A DNA stretch of 33,648 nt from an uncultured Eubacteriales bacterium. GTDB taxonomy: Bacteria; Bacillota; Clostridia; Oscillospirales; Oscillospiraceae. Below, in pieces: positions 7,320 to 14,298 of this stretch (position 1 is the stretch's first letter; every line of letters starts with the position of its first letter). The notes beneath the pieces are model-generated. The model was not told the DNA's origin. It was given only the letters and a program-made list of their open reading frames with translations, and searched no databases. The position numbers and the translations under genes are program-made. The stretch covers positions 1 through 33,648 of the forward strand of contig URGL01000021.1 in the NCBI GenBank assembly GCA_900547405.1, in the 5' to 3' direction.

Positions 7320-8537
7320 GTGGATACCGAAATTCGCGTGACAATGCTGGAAAAATTTAGCATTTACGGTCCGGGGCTGGTGCGGCCCCGGGTGGTCAGT
7401 CTGACAGGACGTTCCAAGCGCCTGTGGACCATGATCGCCTATCTGATCCTGCATCGGGACCGGGGCGTTCCTGCTCAGGAGCTGATCGAAACCTTTTGGC
7501 CAGGGGTGGAGGGGCTCAACCCCATGAGTACCCTGCAAAATAACATCAGCCGGGCCAGGAACGCTCTGGAGGAATTGGGACTGGAGGACGGCAAACGGCT
7601 GATCCATAACAATTCCGGCACCTACTTCTGGGCCCCGGACCGGCGGACGGTGGTGGACTGCGAGGAGTTTGCCAAAGCGGCCAAGGAGGCTCAGGATTGC
7701 TCGGATCCTGCCCAGAGCCTGGAAAAGGCCCTGGCTGCCGCAAAGCTGTATACGGCGGACTTCCTGCCGGAGAGCAACGGGGAGGGCTGGTGTATGGGTC
7801 TGGCGCCCAGGTACCGTGGAGCCTATATGGACCTGTGCCGCAACGCCGCCGAATGGCTGACGGCCGCCGGACGCTATCAGGAGGCTGCCTCCTTATGCGC
7901 CGATGTAATTGCCCTGGAGCCGGTGGACGAGGATTTTAGCACCCTTTATATGCATGCGCTGACCCTGGGGGGGCAGCCGAAAAAGGCGCTGGAATACTAT
8001 GGGGACTATACCAAAAAGCTGGAAGCGGACTTCGGCGTATCCCCCACTGCCCAGCTGGAGGCCGAGCGGCTGCTGGCAGTGGAAAAGCAGAGTGGCGGCG
8101 TAGAGCGGGAGCAGGTTGTGGACTTCCTGAAAACGAGGAGCGCCCAGAATGGGGCTTTCCAGTGCGACAGCAATGTGTTCCGGGAGATCGTCAACCGGCA
8201 CCTGCGAGATATGCGCCGCAGCGGCACCCCGGCCCAGATTTTGGTATTTCGCCTGGAAAGCACCGGTGTGGACGGGGAAACCCGGGCAATTTATATGCGC
8301 CAGATGGAGGAGACAATGCTGCACTCCCTGCGAGGGGGAGACCCCTTCACCCGGGGAGGTATGGAGTTGCTGCTGGCTCTGCTGCCTGGGGCGGCAGAAG
8401 AGAACGGCCCGGCCATTACGGAGCGGATCATGAATCGGTTCCACAGGGACTACCCCCAGAGCGGCGCACAGTTCGATATTCAGGTTTTGGATCTGGGAAC
8501 CATGGGCAAGACCTGGGAAGAAAAGGGAAGAGGGTAA
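7320..8537 (+). CDS. SARP-like transcriptional regulator with BTAD domain and possible degenerate GGDEF-like C-terminus
   Basis: About 405 residues. The N-terminal 90 residues form a winged-helix DNA-binding domain of the SARP/OmpR type (LTGRSKRLWTMIAYLILHRD, then ELIETFWPGV and LQNNISRARNALEELG). A bacterial transcriptional activator domain (BTAD) of TPR-like helices follows to about residue 250 (SLEKALAAAKLYTADFL, AGRYQEAASLCADVIALEP, KKALEYYGDYTKKLEADFG). The last 130 residues contain LRGGDPFTRGGMELLLALLP, which recalls the R-x-x-D-x-x-x-R-x-G-G-x-E-F core of nucleotide cyclase GGDEF domains, without the catalytic acidic pair. GTG 7320 is chosen because AAGGAGG lies eight bases before it. 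It lies 5' of the exporter and peptide-modification genes and is a candidate regulator of them. Ligand and target are unknown. Confidence 0.8.
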   Translation: MDTEIRVTMLEKFSIYGPGLVRPRVVSLTGRSKRLWTMIAYLILHRDRGVPAQELIETFWPGVEGLNPMSTLQNNISRARNALEELGLEDGKRLIHNNSGTYFWAPDRRTVVDCEEFAKAAKEAQDCSDPAQSLEKALAAAKLYTADFLPESNGEGWCMGLAPRYRGAYMDLCRNAAEWLTAAGRYQEAASLCADVIALEPVDEDFSTLYMHALTLGGQPKKALEYYGDYTKKLEADFGVSPTAQLEAERLLAVEKQSGGVEREQVVDFLKTRSAQNGAFQCDSNVFREIVNRHLRDMRRSGTPAQILVFRLESTGVDGETRAIYMRQMEETMLHSLRGGDPFTRGGMELLLALLPGAAEENGPAITERIMNRFHRDYPQSGAQFDIQVLDLGTMGKTWEEKGRG

Positions 8538-8543
8538 GTCGTT

Positions 8544-8891
8544 ATGCGGGAAATCAGACCTGTGCCCCAGGGTAAGGCATTGTTTGCATTGTATCTTCAA
8601 AAGGAGCCGGACGGCAATATCCGCGGCAGCTTTTTGCCGGAAAACAGCGGCAAGCCGGTAACCTTTGCCAGTCTCTCTCGGATGGTTCTGCTGATGGAGG
8701 AAGCCATGGACGTGCCCCAGGAAAGCGGGGAGCGGCCGATTGTCCAGACTCCGGATTTTGAAGTTGAGATTCTCTTCCGCAGGAACAGCACCTGGCAGGG
8801 CATCCTCCGCCGCCCCGGCTTTCGGGACGGTCAGAACTTCCGCAGTGTGCTGGAGCTGCTGACGCTGCTGGAAAGCAATATGGCAGTATAA
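8544..8891 (+). CDS. small conserved-looking protein of unknown function (115 aa)
   Basis: It begins six bases after the regulator's stop codon and shares its transcription unit; a terminator follows at 8897-8923. The protein is soluble, with a basic N-terminal strand (LFALYLQKEPDGNIRGSF) and two amphipathic helical stretches (ASLSRMVLLMEEAMD and FRSVLELLTLLESN). No cysteine cluster, signal peptide or catalytic motif is visible. I do not recognise the family. Tight coupling to the BTAD regulator suggests a partner or antagonist of it, as inference only. The ribosome binding site (GGGAAGAGGG overlapping the previous stop) is adequate. Confidence 0.65.
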   Translation: MREIRPVPQGKALFALYLQKEPDGNIRGSFLPENSGKPVTFASLSRMVLLMEEAMDVPQESGERPIVQTPDFEVEILFRRNSTWQGILRRPGFRDGQNFRSVLELLTLLESNMAV

Positions 8892-8896
8892 TTTTT

Positions 8897-8923
8897 ATCC
8901 ATCCCATTTGGGGTGGATTTTTT
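8897..8923 (+). terminator. terminator after the regulator pair
   Basis: ATCCATCCC (8897-8905) pairs with GGGGTGGAT (8910-8918) with one G-U pair, followed by TTTTT. It separates the regulator unit from the exporter operon. Confidence 0.85.
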
Positions 8924-8942
8924 ACGCCAAATGCATAGTCAA

Positions 8943-8971
8943 TTGACTTGACGGGAGACTTGTGCTATATT
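8943..8971 (+). promoter_or_regulatory. sigma-A promoter of the exporter/peptide operon
   Basis: TTGACT (8943-8948), 17-base spacer, TATATT (8966-8971), 53 bases before the permease ATG. A 10-base palindrome GAATCGATTC lies downstream at 8995-9004 and could be an operator. Confidence 0.7.
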
Positions 8972-9024
8972 TGTAACGTGCGATTTTTATCATAGAATCG
9001 ATTCATACCAAAGGAGGAGGTATC

Positions 9025-9816
9025 ATGCGCTCCCAAAACACACCGGCATTTGCGCAACAATTTAAGCGATATCGCCCGCTGATCCGTGAGCTTGTAACAC
9101 GTGATTTAAAAATAAAATATCGCAGAAGCTTTCTGGGGTATGTCTGGAGCCTCCTAAATCCGCTTCTTATGATGACCATCATGTCCATTGTATTCTCCTA
9201 CATGTTTCGGTTCAGCATTCCCAATTATCCGCTGTACCTGATTTGCGGGCAGACGCTGTGGAGCTTTTTCAGCGAAAGCACCGGTGCGGCTATGACCTCT
9301 GTGATTTTAAACGGACCGCTGATCCGAAAGGTTTATATTCCAAAGTATATTTTTCCAATGTCCCGGGTGGTTTCTAGCTTTGTTACTATGAGCTTTAGCT
9401 TGGCGGCCATTCTGATCGTGATGCTGGCAACGGGAGTTCGCTTGAGCTGGTACCTTCTTCTTTTTCCAATCCCCCTTATTACGCTGCTGTTTTTTTGCAT
9501 GGGCTTGGGGATGGTATTGGCGGCGCTGGCAGTTTACTTTCGGGATGTTTTACACCTGTATGATGTAATGATTCTGGCGTGGATGTATTTGACCCCTATT
9601 TTTTACCCCATAAGTGCTTTGCCGGAAAGGGTTGCTTGGCTGATCCGGCTGAACCCATTGTATTATTATGTGACCTTTTTTCGGGAAGTGGTGCTTTCCG
9701 GCGTTTTCCCGGAGATGCATCTTTGGATTGGCTGTATTGGATACAGCATTCTGACCATGGCGTTTGGCCTGCTTGTATTCCAGAAGCTGCAGCGGAACTT
9801 TATACTGTACTTATAG
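9025..9816 (+). CDS. ABC-2 type exporter permease (Wzm/TagG-like)
   Basis: A 263-residue integral membrane subunit of the ABC-2 family that exports polysaccharides, teichoic acids or glycolipids. The cytoplasmic start FKRYRPLIRELVTRDLKIKY and then RSFLGYVWSLLNPL are hallmarks of the Wzm/TagG/KpsM group. Six membrane helices follow, and the segment YLTPIFYPISALPE with NPLYYYVTFFREVVLSG is the conserved C-terminal region. AAAGGAGGAGG stands five bases before the ATG. The ATPase follows after 12 bases. Codon use is more A/T-rich than in the sugar-nucleotide genes downstream (for example many TTT, ATT and AAA codons), which suggests acquisition by transfer. It could export a glycan, or a glycosylated peptide made by the following genes. 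Confidence 0.9.
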   Translation: MRSQNTPAFAQQFKRYRPLIRELVTRDLKIKYRRSFLGYVWSLLNPLLMMTIMSIVFSYMFRFSIPNYPLYLICGQTLWSFFSESTGAAMTSVILNGPLIRKVYIPKYIFPMSRVVSSFVTMSFSLAAILIVMLATGVRLSWYLLLFPIPLITLLFFCMGLGMVLAALAVYFRDVLHLYDVMILAWMYLTPIFYPISALPERVAWLIRLNPLYYYVTFFREVVLSGVFPEMHLWIGCIGYSILTMAFGLLVFQKLQRNFILYL

Positions 9817-9828
9817 AGGGGAAGGGCC

Positions 9829-10575
9829 ATGGAAGAAACGGAAAATATCATAGAAGTCCAAGATGTGACCATGCGCTTTAACCTTTCGGAAGAACGGACC
9901 GACACCCTAAAGGAGTATTTTATTAAGCTGGTGTCTGGAAGGCTGCATTACACCCCCTTTCTCGCACTGGACCGGGTCTCCTTCCGGGTAAAGCGTGGGG
10001 AGGCTCTGGCGCTGATCGGCAAAAACGGCAGCGGAAAAAGCACGATGCTAAAGATTTTGGCGGGGGTACTGTACCCTACAGAGGGGGCGGTAAAGGTGAA
10101 GGGAACCATTGCTCCCCTGATTGAGCTTGGGGCGGGGTTTGACCTGGAACTGACAGGCCGGGAAAATATCTATATGAACGGTGCGATTTTGGGCCATGAC
10201 CGTCAGTTTATGGACCTGCATTTTCAGGAAATTGTAGATTTTTCGGAATTGGACGATTTTATCGATGTCCCCCTGAAAAACTATTCCTCCGGTATGATCG
10301 CCAGGCTGGGCTTTTCCGTAGCAACGATCGTAAAGGCGGATATTTTGGTGGTGGACGAGGTGCTGGCGGTGGGTGACTTCCGGTTCCAGGAAAAATGCCA
10401 CAGGCGGATTGCCCAGCTGCTGGAAAACGGCACAACCCTCCTGTTTGTCAGCCACAACGCAGCTCAGGTCAAAGCCCTGTGCCCCAAGTCCCTCTGGCTG
10501 GAGCATGGCAAGGTGATGGCCTTTGGGAATACAGAGGAGGTATTTGCGCTGTATGAGAATGCTTATCGCAGCTAG
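9829..10575 (+). CDS. ABC exporter ATP-binding subunit (Wzt/TagH-like)
   Basis: The 248-residue ATPase that drives the preceding permease. It has Walker A GKNGSGKST (64-72), signature YSSGM (152-156), Walker B ILVVDE (172-177) and the switch SHN (208-210). The stretch GTIAPLIELGAGFDLELTG is the hallmark of the polysaccharide/teichoic-acid exporter branch. It stops shortly after the ATPase fold and lacks the C-terminal carbohydrate-binding domain of O-antigen Wzt proteins, so substrate choice is probably not made through capped-glycan binding. The ATG follows GAGGGGAAGGG and lies 12 bases after the permease stop. Confidence 0.92.
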   Translation: MEETENIIEVQDVTMRFNLSEERTDTLKEYFIKLVSGRLHYTPFLALDRVSFRVKRGEALALIGKNGSGKSTMLKILAGVLYPTEGAVKVKGTIAPLIELGAGFDLELTGRENIYMNGAILGHDRQFMDLHFQEIVDFSELDDFIDVPLKNYSSGMIARLGFSVATIVKADILVVDEVLAVGDFRFQEKCHRRIAQLLENGTTLLFVSHNAAQVKALCPKSLWLEHGKVMAFGNTEEVFALYENAYRS

Positions 10576-10596
10576 GGAAAGGGCGGTGCGGGAAAG

Positions 10597-11727
10597 GTGA
10601 CACAGGTATACAGATATATCATAGCGCTGATCCGGGCGCTGATGCAGGACCGGCCCCTTCCACCCGTTCCGGAGGGGATATCCCTTGGAGAGCTATTTTC
10701 AGTTTCCAAGGCCCACGGCATCCAGGCGCTGGTATTCCGAGGCCTGAACGAATTGCAGCCGGACTGTATGGACCCGGTATGGAAGCAATGGGAAAACCAG
10801 GTGAACCAGCTTTTGGCCCAGAGCGTTGTTCAGCTGCAGGAACGGGACGAGCTGATAGATATCTTTACCCGGGCGGAGATTGATGTTTTGCCGGTAAAGG
10901 GCTGCTGGCTGAAAGAACTGTACCCGGATATCAACGACAGGCAGATGTCGGACCTGGATATGCTGGTCCGGGAGGAGGATGTTTCCCGGGCGGAGGTGCT
11001 CCTTCTGGAACGGGGCTACCGAAAGGACGAGGTGGGGTTCCACCATACCGTGTACCGCCAGGCCCCCTACCTGGTACTGGAGCTGCATACCTCATTGCTT
11101 CCCAAAATCGATGAGCACAGAAGCTATTATGAGGACGTATGGAATCGGGCGACTGCGGGGGAAAATCCCCGCCTTTACAGGCTGAAGCCGGAGGACGCCT
11201 ACATCTATTACCTGGTACACCTGAATATGCATCTGTCCGAGGGCGGCAGTGGCATTCGGTCCATTCTGGACAACTGTATTTATTTGCGCGCTTACCCCTA
11301 TATGGACCAGGCGTATCTGGATCGGGAGCTGGATACCCTGGGGCTTTCCCCAATGGCCCGGCAGGTACAGGCCCTTTCCCACTGCTGGTTTGAAACCGGG
11401 CAGGAGATTCCGGAGGAGCTGCATCCCTTTGCCCAGGCGGTGTGCGAAGCCGGTACATATGGCTTTTGGGAGAACCGGGTCCAAAACCGCATGGAGCACC
11501 TGGCAAAGAGATATCCAAACCCGGTTATCCGCTTTTTCGCCTATTGCCTGCCCCGGTTTTTTCTGCCCATGCCCACAATGAAGCGGAGATATCCCATTTT
11601 GGAAAAGCTTCCGGTGCTGCTGCCCTTTTGCTGGGCGGCGCGGGTGGCTTCTATGATGCTTCACAACGAGGATTCCTTCTGGCAGCACCTGGGGCTGCTC
11701 TTCCGGAAAGGAGAATGCCATGGTTAA
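10597..11727 (+). CDS. NTP_transf_5-family nucleotidyltransferase-like protein
   Basis: A 376-residue soluble protein of the PF14907 group (nucleotidyltransferase fold). The core reads DVLPVKGCWLKELYPD (about 96-111) followed by RQMSDLDMLV (115-124), where S-D-L-D supplies the metal-binding acidic pair; LVLELHTSL about 30 residues later gives a further polar strand. A helical C-terminal half follows. Members occur with HPr-kinase-like genes in some lasso-peptide clusters, where a homologue was reported to attach sugars to a phosphorylated peptide, and in exosortase-associated gene sets. The start is a GTG with only a weak GGGAAAG ribosome binding site; MQDRPLPP further in is an alternative. 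The end overlaps the kinase gene by eight bases, indicating coupling. Its substrate here is unproven. Confidence 0.82.
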   Translation: MTQVYRYIIALIRALMQDRPLPPVPEGISLGELFSVSKAHGIQALVFRGLNELQPDCMDPVWKQWENQVNQLLAQSVVQLQERDELIDIFTRAEIDVLPVKGCWLKELYPDINDRQMSDLDMLVREEDVSRAEVLLLERGYRKDEVGFHHTVYRQAPYLVLELHTSLLPKIDEHRSYYEDVWNRATAGENPRLYRLKPEDAYIYYLVHLNMHLSEGGSGIRSILDNCIYLRAYPYMDQAYLDRELDTLGLSPMARQVQALSHCWFETGQEIPEELHPFAQAVCEAGTYGFWENRVQNRMEHLAKRYPNPVIRFFAYCLPRFFLPMPTMKRRYPILEKLPVLLPFCWAARVASMMLHNEDSFWQHLGLLFRKGECHG

Positions 11728-12460
11728 TATACTGCTGGCAGGTACGGCGGTAGGGTTTCAGAACCGCTACCCGGACCTGGAATGGATGTGTCGGGACTAC
11801 GAGTCGGCGCTTCCTCCGGAGCTGACGATCCGCGTTACCCAAGAAGAGCTGGAGGAGGAGCGGAAGAAGCAGGAAGAGGCCTTTTCCGATGGCTATCTGG
11901 AAACGGTATGCTGCTATCGCAAGGCGGCGAACCGGCTGTTAAGCAGGGATACCTTCGTGCTCCATGGCTCTGTAGTAGAGCTGAACGGGGAGGGCTACGT
12001 TTTTCTGGCCCCCAGCGGCGGCGGAAAAACCACCCAAACCCGGCTGTGGCAGCGGTATTTTGGAAAGGCGTTGCGGGTAATTAACGGGGACAAGCCTCTC
12101 ATCCGCATGGAAACCCAGGCCGACGCACCGATTTTTAGGGCCTATGGCACCCCCTGGCAGGGGAAAGAGGGCATGGGCTGCAACGCCAGCGTCCCACTAA
12201 AGGCCCTGTTCTTCCTGGAGAAAAGCAAAAGCCCCAGCGTGGCCCCGGCGGAGGAAGGGCAAACGGTGGACCGGCTTTTCCGGCAAATGCTGATGCCCAA
12301 GGAGGCCGAAGGAATGCGGAGACTGCTTGCCATGGCGGACGCACTGGTATGCCGGGTTCCGGCCTATATCCTGCGCTGCGATATGAGCGAAAACAGTGTA
12401 CTGTGCGCCTATCAGGCTGTAAAAGGGGAGAAAGAGAATGAACATACTGCTGGCCTTTAA
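11720..12460 (+). CDS. HPr kinase-like P-loop kinase
   Basis: A 246-residue protein with the core fold of HPr kinase/phosphorylase. LHGSVVELNGEGYVFLAPSG leads into the P-loop APSGGGKTT (97-105), and VINGDKPLIR (120-129) occupies the place of the HPrK acidic catalytic segment. The N-terminal HPrK domain and the C-terminal HPr-binding region are missing, so HPr is not the expected target. Homologues in lasso-peptide clusters (paeninodin type) phosphorylate a serine of the peptide. GGAAAGGAG stands six bases before the ATG. It overlaps the nucleotidyltransferase gene by 8 and the GT8 gene by 23 bases. The likely substrate is the 45-residue peptide encoded at 14062, or its carrier; this is inference. 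Confidence 0.82.
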   Translation: MVNILLAGTAVGFQNRYPDLEWMCRDYESALPPELTIRVTQEELEEERKKQEEAFSDGYLETVCCYRKAANRLLSRDTFVLHGSVVELNGEGYVFLAPSGGGKTTQTRLWQRYFGKALRVINGDKPLIRMETQADAPIFRAYGTPWQGKEGMGCNASVPLKALFFLEKSKSPSVAPAEEGQTVDRLFRQMLMPKEAEGMRRLLAMADALVCRVPAYILRCDMSENSVLCAYQAVKGEKENEHTAGL

Positions 12461-13370
12461 CTCGAACTACTATATGCCCGCACTGGTGCTGCTGCAATCC
12501 CTTTTGGTCAACAACCGATGGTGCCGGGACATTCGGGTGTACGTTCTGTATGCGGACCTGAAGCCGGAGGAAATGGAGCGCTTTTCCCGCCTGGCGGAGG
12601 AAAGCGGAATTGCCAAGGCAGTTTTTTTGCCAGTAGGGGCAGACCGGTTTCAGGATGCGCCGCTGCACCTGAAATGGATCTCCCGGGAGACCTACTATCG
12701 GCTGCTGGCCCAGGAGATGCTGCCGGCGGATGTGGAGCGGGTGCTGTACCTGGATGTAGATATGATCGTCCTGGGCTCTCTGGAGGCATTCTACAACCAG
12801 GATTTCGAAGGAAAGCTGCTGGTTGCCTGCAACCGGTGGCCCGCCGGAAAAACCGACCCCAAGGTCCTGGAGCAGATGACCCTGCCGAAGGATACCGTCT
12901 ATTTTAATGCCGGGACGCTCTTGTATAACCTGGTAGGGCAGCGCCGGGAGATCGACCCCAGTATCCTATACGAATATCCGGCGCTGTTTTACAAGCAGCT
13001 GAAATATGGAGACCAGGACGTGCTGAACGCGGTATTCTATGGGCTGACGAAATTTGCCGATTGGCGCGTTTACAATCATTTTGACTACGATATTACCCGA
13101 CAGCGGGATGCAGAGCGGGTGCTGCGCCGATGCAAAATTTACCACTACAACGGAAACGGAAAGCCCTGGACGCAGATGTACTGGGGCCGGATGGCGGAGC
13201 CCTTTTGGCAGTATGCCCAGCTCCTGCCCGAATACGCCGGGAAGTACGACGAGCTCCGGGAAAAGCAGGCCCAATACAAAAAGAAGCGCAGTGCGGACAA
13301 GGCCCGGGCGACCAGAAATAGAAAGCGACAAAAGGACAAACAGGAAAAGGAGAAAAAAGATGAAAATTAA
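12438..13370 (+). CDS. glycosyltransferase family 8 protein
   Basis: A retaining GT-A glycosyltransferase that uses a nucleotide sugar, commonly UDP-glucose or UDP-galactose. The 310-residue protein has the N-terminal strand NILLAFNSNYYMPALVLLQS, the metal-binding DVD at 106-108 in VLYLDVDMIVLG, YFNAGTLLYNL (about 155-165) and the C-terminal metal ligand motif HYNGNGKPW (236-244), all typical of GT8. The last 45 residues are an unusual highly charged Lys/Arg/Glu tail, encoded by purine-rich DNA that also supplies the ribosome binding site of the next gene. There is no signal peptide or membrane helix, so it acts in the cytoplasm. Its position between the kinase and PqqD genes suggests it glycosylates the peptide or a lipid-linked intermediate. 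Confidence 0.9.
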   Translation: MNILLAFNSNYYMPALVLLQSLLVNNRWCRDIRVYVLYADLKPEEMERFSRLAEESGIAKAVFLPVGADRFQDAPLHLKWISRETYYRLLAQEMLPADVERVLYLDVDMIVLGSLEAFYNQDFEGKLLVACNRWPAGKTDPKVLEQMTLPKDTVYFNAGTLLYNLVGQRREIDPSILYEYPALFYKQLKYGDQDVLNAVFYGLTKFADWRVYNHFDYDITRQRDAERVLRRCKIYHYNGNGKPWTQMYWGRMAEPFWQYAQLLPEYAGKYDELREKQAQYKKKRSADKARATRNRKRQKDKQEKEKKDEN

Positions 13371-13623
13371 GGACGGCTTTATTCTACGGAAGGTAGGCAT
13401 TCAGTACGTGGTGGCGGCTACCGGAAAGGCCAGCGAGGGCTTTAACGGCATGATGCGCCTGAATGAAACCGGGGCCTTTGCCTTCCGGCTTTTGCAGGAG
13501 GGAATTTCTGAGGAAGCGCTGGTGCGGCAGGTCACGGAGGAATACGATGTGCCCCCGGAGGCGGCCCAGAGGGACCTGCAGGCGTTTCTGAAAAAACTGA
13601 AAGAGGCGGACGCCCTTGTGTGA
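13360..13623 (+). CDS. PqqD-like peptide-binding protein (RRE fold)
   Basis: An 87-residue protein of the PqqD family, the small winged-helix fold that binds leader peptides and hands precursors to modifying enzymes. It opens with strands (FILRKVGIQYVVAATG), has the conserved turn MRLNETGAFAFRLL (about 31-44), the helix ISEEALVRQVTEEYDV and ends with LQAFLKKLKEADALV. ATG 13360 follows AAAAGGAG; a longer open frame starts inside GT8 and is rejected. It overlaps GT8 by 11 bases and the peptidase by eight. In PEP-CTERM/exosortase and RiPP gene sets, PqqD proteins travel with HPr-kinase-like and NTP_transf_5 proteins, as here. The probable ligand is the peptide at 14062. Confidence 0.85.
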   Translation: MKIKDGFILRKVGIQYVVAATGKASEGFNGMMRLNETGAFAFRLLQEGISEEALVRQVTEEYDVPPEAAQRDLQAFLKKLKEADALV

Positions 13624-14065
13624 CATCCGCCTGTCTGACTACGATCCCCTGATCCGGGAGGTGCTGGCTTCCGGCGGGGAATTCCGGCTGTACCCCCACG
13701 GGACCAGTATGCGCCCCCTGCTGCGGCAGGGGCGGGACTCAGTCTCCCTGCGCCGGGTAGACAGCCCCATTTGCAAGGGGGATATCCTTTTTTACCGGCG
13801 GCCCGACGGCAGCTATGTGCTGCACCGGGTAACCGCCGTCACCTCCCAGGGACTTACCATGATGGGAGACAACCAGCTTAAGCCGGAAACGGGGGTATCC
13901 CCGGAATGGGTGATCGGTCGGGTGACCCGGATTTTCCGGGATGACAAGGAAGTAAGTCGCAGCGGCTCCGGATACCGATGGTATCTTGGGCTGTGGCGGT
14001 TTACCATATCGCGCGGCTTCCTTTTGAAGCTGTGCCATTTTGTAGAAAGGAGGAATGCATCATGA
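13616..14065 (+). CDS. S24/S26-like (signal-peptidase-type) serine peptidase
   Basis: A 149-residue protein with the boxes of the signal peptidase/LexA fold: GTSMRPLLRQGRDSV with the nucleophile Ser31, GDILFYRRPDGSYVLHRV with His70 where bacterial signal peptidase I has Lys, and MMGDNQLKPE (82-91). A Ser/His pair is known from the SipW/archaeal/ER branch (S26B). The usual N-terminal membrane anchor is absent; only a weakly hydrophobic stretch (WYLGLWRFTISRGFLLKL) lies near the C-terminus. The start is taken as TTG 13616, overlapping PqqD by eight bases, with AAAGAGG upstream. Its TGA is shared with the ATG of the 45-residue peptide gene, so the two are translationally coupled. It may remove the leader of that peptide. 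Confidence 0.8.
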   Translation: MCDIRLSDYDPLIREVLASGGEFRLYPHGTSMRPLLRQGRDSVSLRRVDSPICKGDILFYRRPDGSYVLHRVTAVTSQGLTMMGDNQLKPETGVSPEWVIGRVTRIFRDDKEVSRSGSGYRWYLGLWRFTISRGFLLKLCHFVERRNAS

Positions 14066-14199
14066 AAAAGCAGTATAGCCCCATGTCTGTAGACGTGGTA
14101 AAGTTCGAGGCGGAAGATGTGATCACCGTGTCTCGGCTGAGCGTGGATCCCACTACGCCCACCACTGCCCCCACTGATCCTTACGTGACGACAGGTTAA
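14062..14199 (+). CDS. 45-residue Thr/Pro-tailed peptide, candidate precursor peptide
   Basis: A very small gene with an excellent ribosome binding site (GAAAGGAGG, eight bases upstream) whose ATG overlaps the peptidase stop as ATGA. The N-terminal part MKKQYSPMSVDVVKFEAEDV has alternating hydrophobic residues suited to pairing as a strand with a PqqD-type protein. The C-terminal third, DPTTPTTAPTDPYVTTG, has seven Thr and four Pro and looks like a substrate for O-glycosylation or phosphorylation. There is no hydrophobic signal peptide, no Cys, and no lanthipeptide or lasso core features. Small proteins with a similar Y-x-P...F-x-x-E-D-V-I-x-x-S start occur, from memory, in many gut clostridia without assigned function. 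The longer upstream frame from 13978 is overlap with the peptidase gene. The gene is supported by its position and RBS; the function is inference. Confidence 0.72.
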   Translation: MKKQYSPMSVDVVKFEAEDVITVSRLSVDPTTPTTAPTDPYVTTG

Positions 14200-14221
14200 T
14201 CCAAGACCATAGCAGACGGCA

Positions 14222-14274
14222 AGGGCCGGAGTATTCCGGCCCTCGTCAGACTCCCTTCCGGGCGTGGAGCCCGG
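14222..14274 (+). other. two hairpins between the peptide gene and the GT-C gene
   Basis: AGGGCCGGA (14222-14230) pairs with TCCGGCCCT (14235-14243), and CCGGGC (14258-14263) pairs with GCCCGG (14269-14274). Neither has a T tract, so they look like an RNA-stabilising or attenuating element that would keep the peptide message high relative to the downstream genes, rather than a full terminator. Confidence 0.55.
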
Positions 14275-14298
14275 GCCCCTAAAGAGAGGAAGTGTTTT

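Noticed and set aside
8995..9004. Palindrome GAATCGATTC before the exporter genes as an operator
   Set aside because: Ten bases is short enough to occur by chance and no second copy was seen near the regulator or AraC genes; noted with the promoter only.
13978..14199. A longer, 73-codon version of the small peptide gene
   Set aside because: The extra 28 codons overlap the peptidase gene and precede the clear GAAAGGAGG ribosome binding site; the ATG at 14062 is preferred.
9025..14199. A lasso-peptide or lanthipeptide cluster
   Set aside because: The kinase, nucleotidyltransferase and PqqD proteins recall lasso clusters, but no asparagine-synthetase-like cyclase, transglutaminase-like protease or lanthionine synthase is encoded, and the peptide has no Cys and no typical core.
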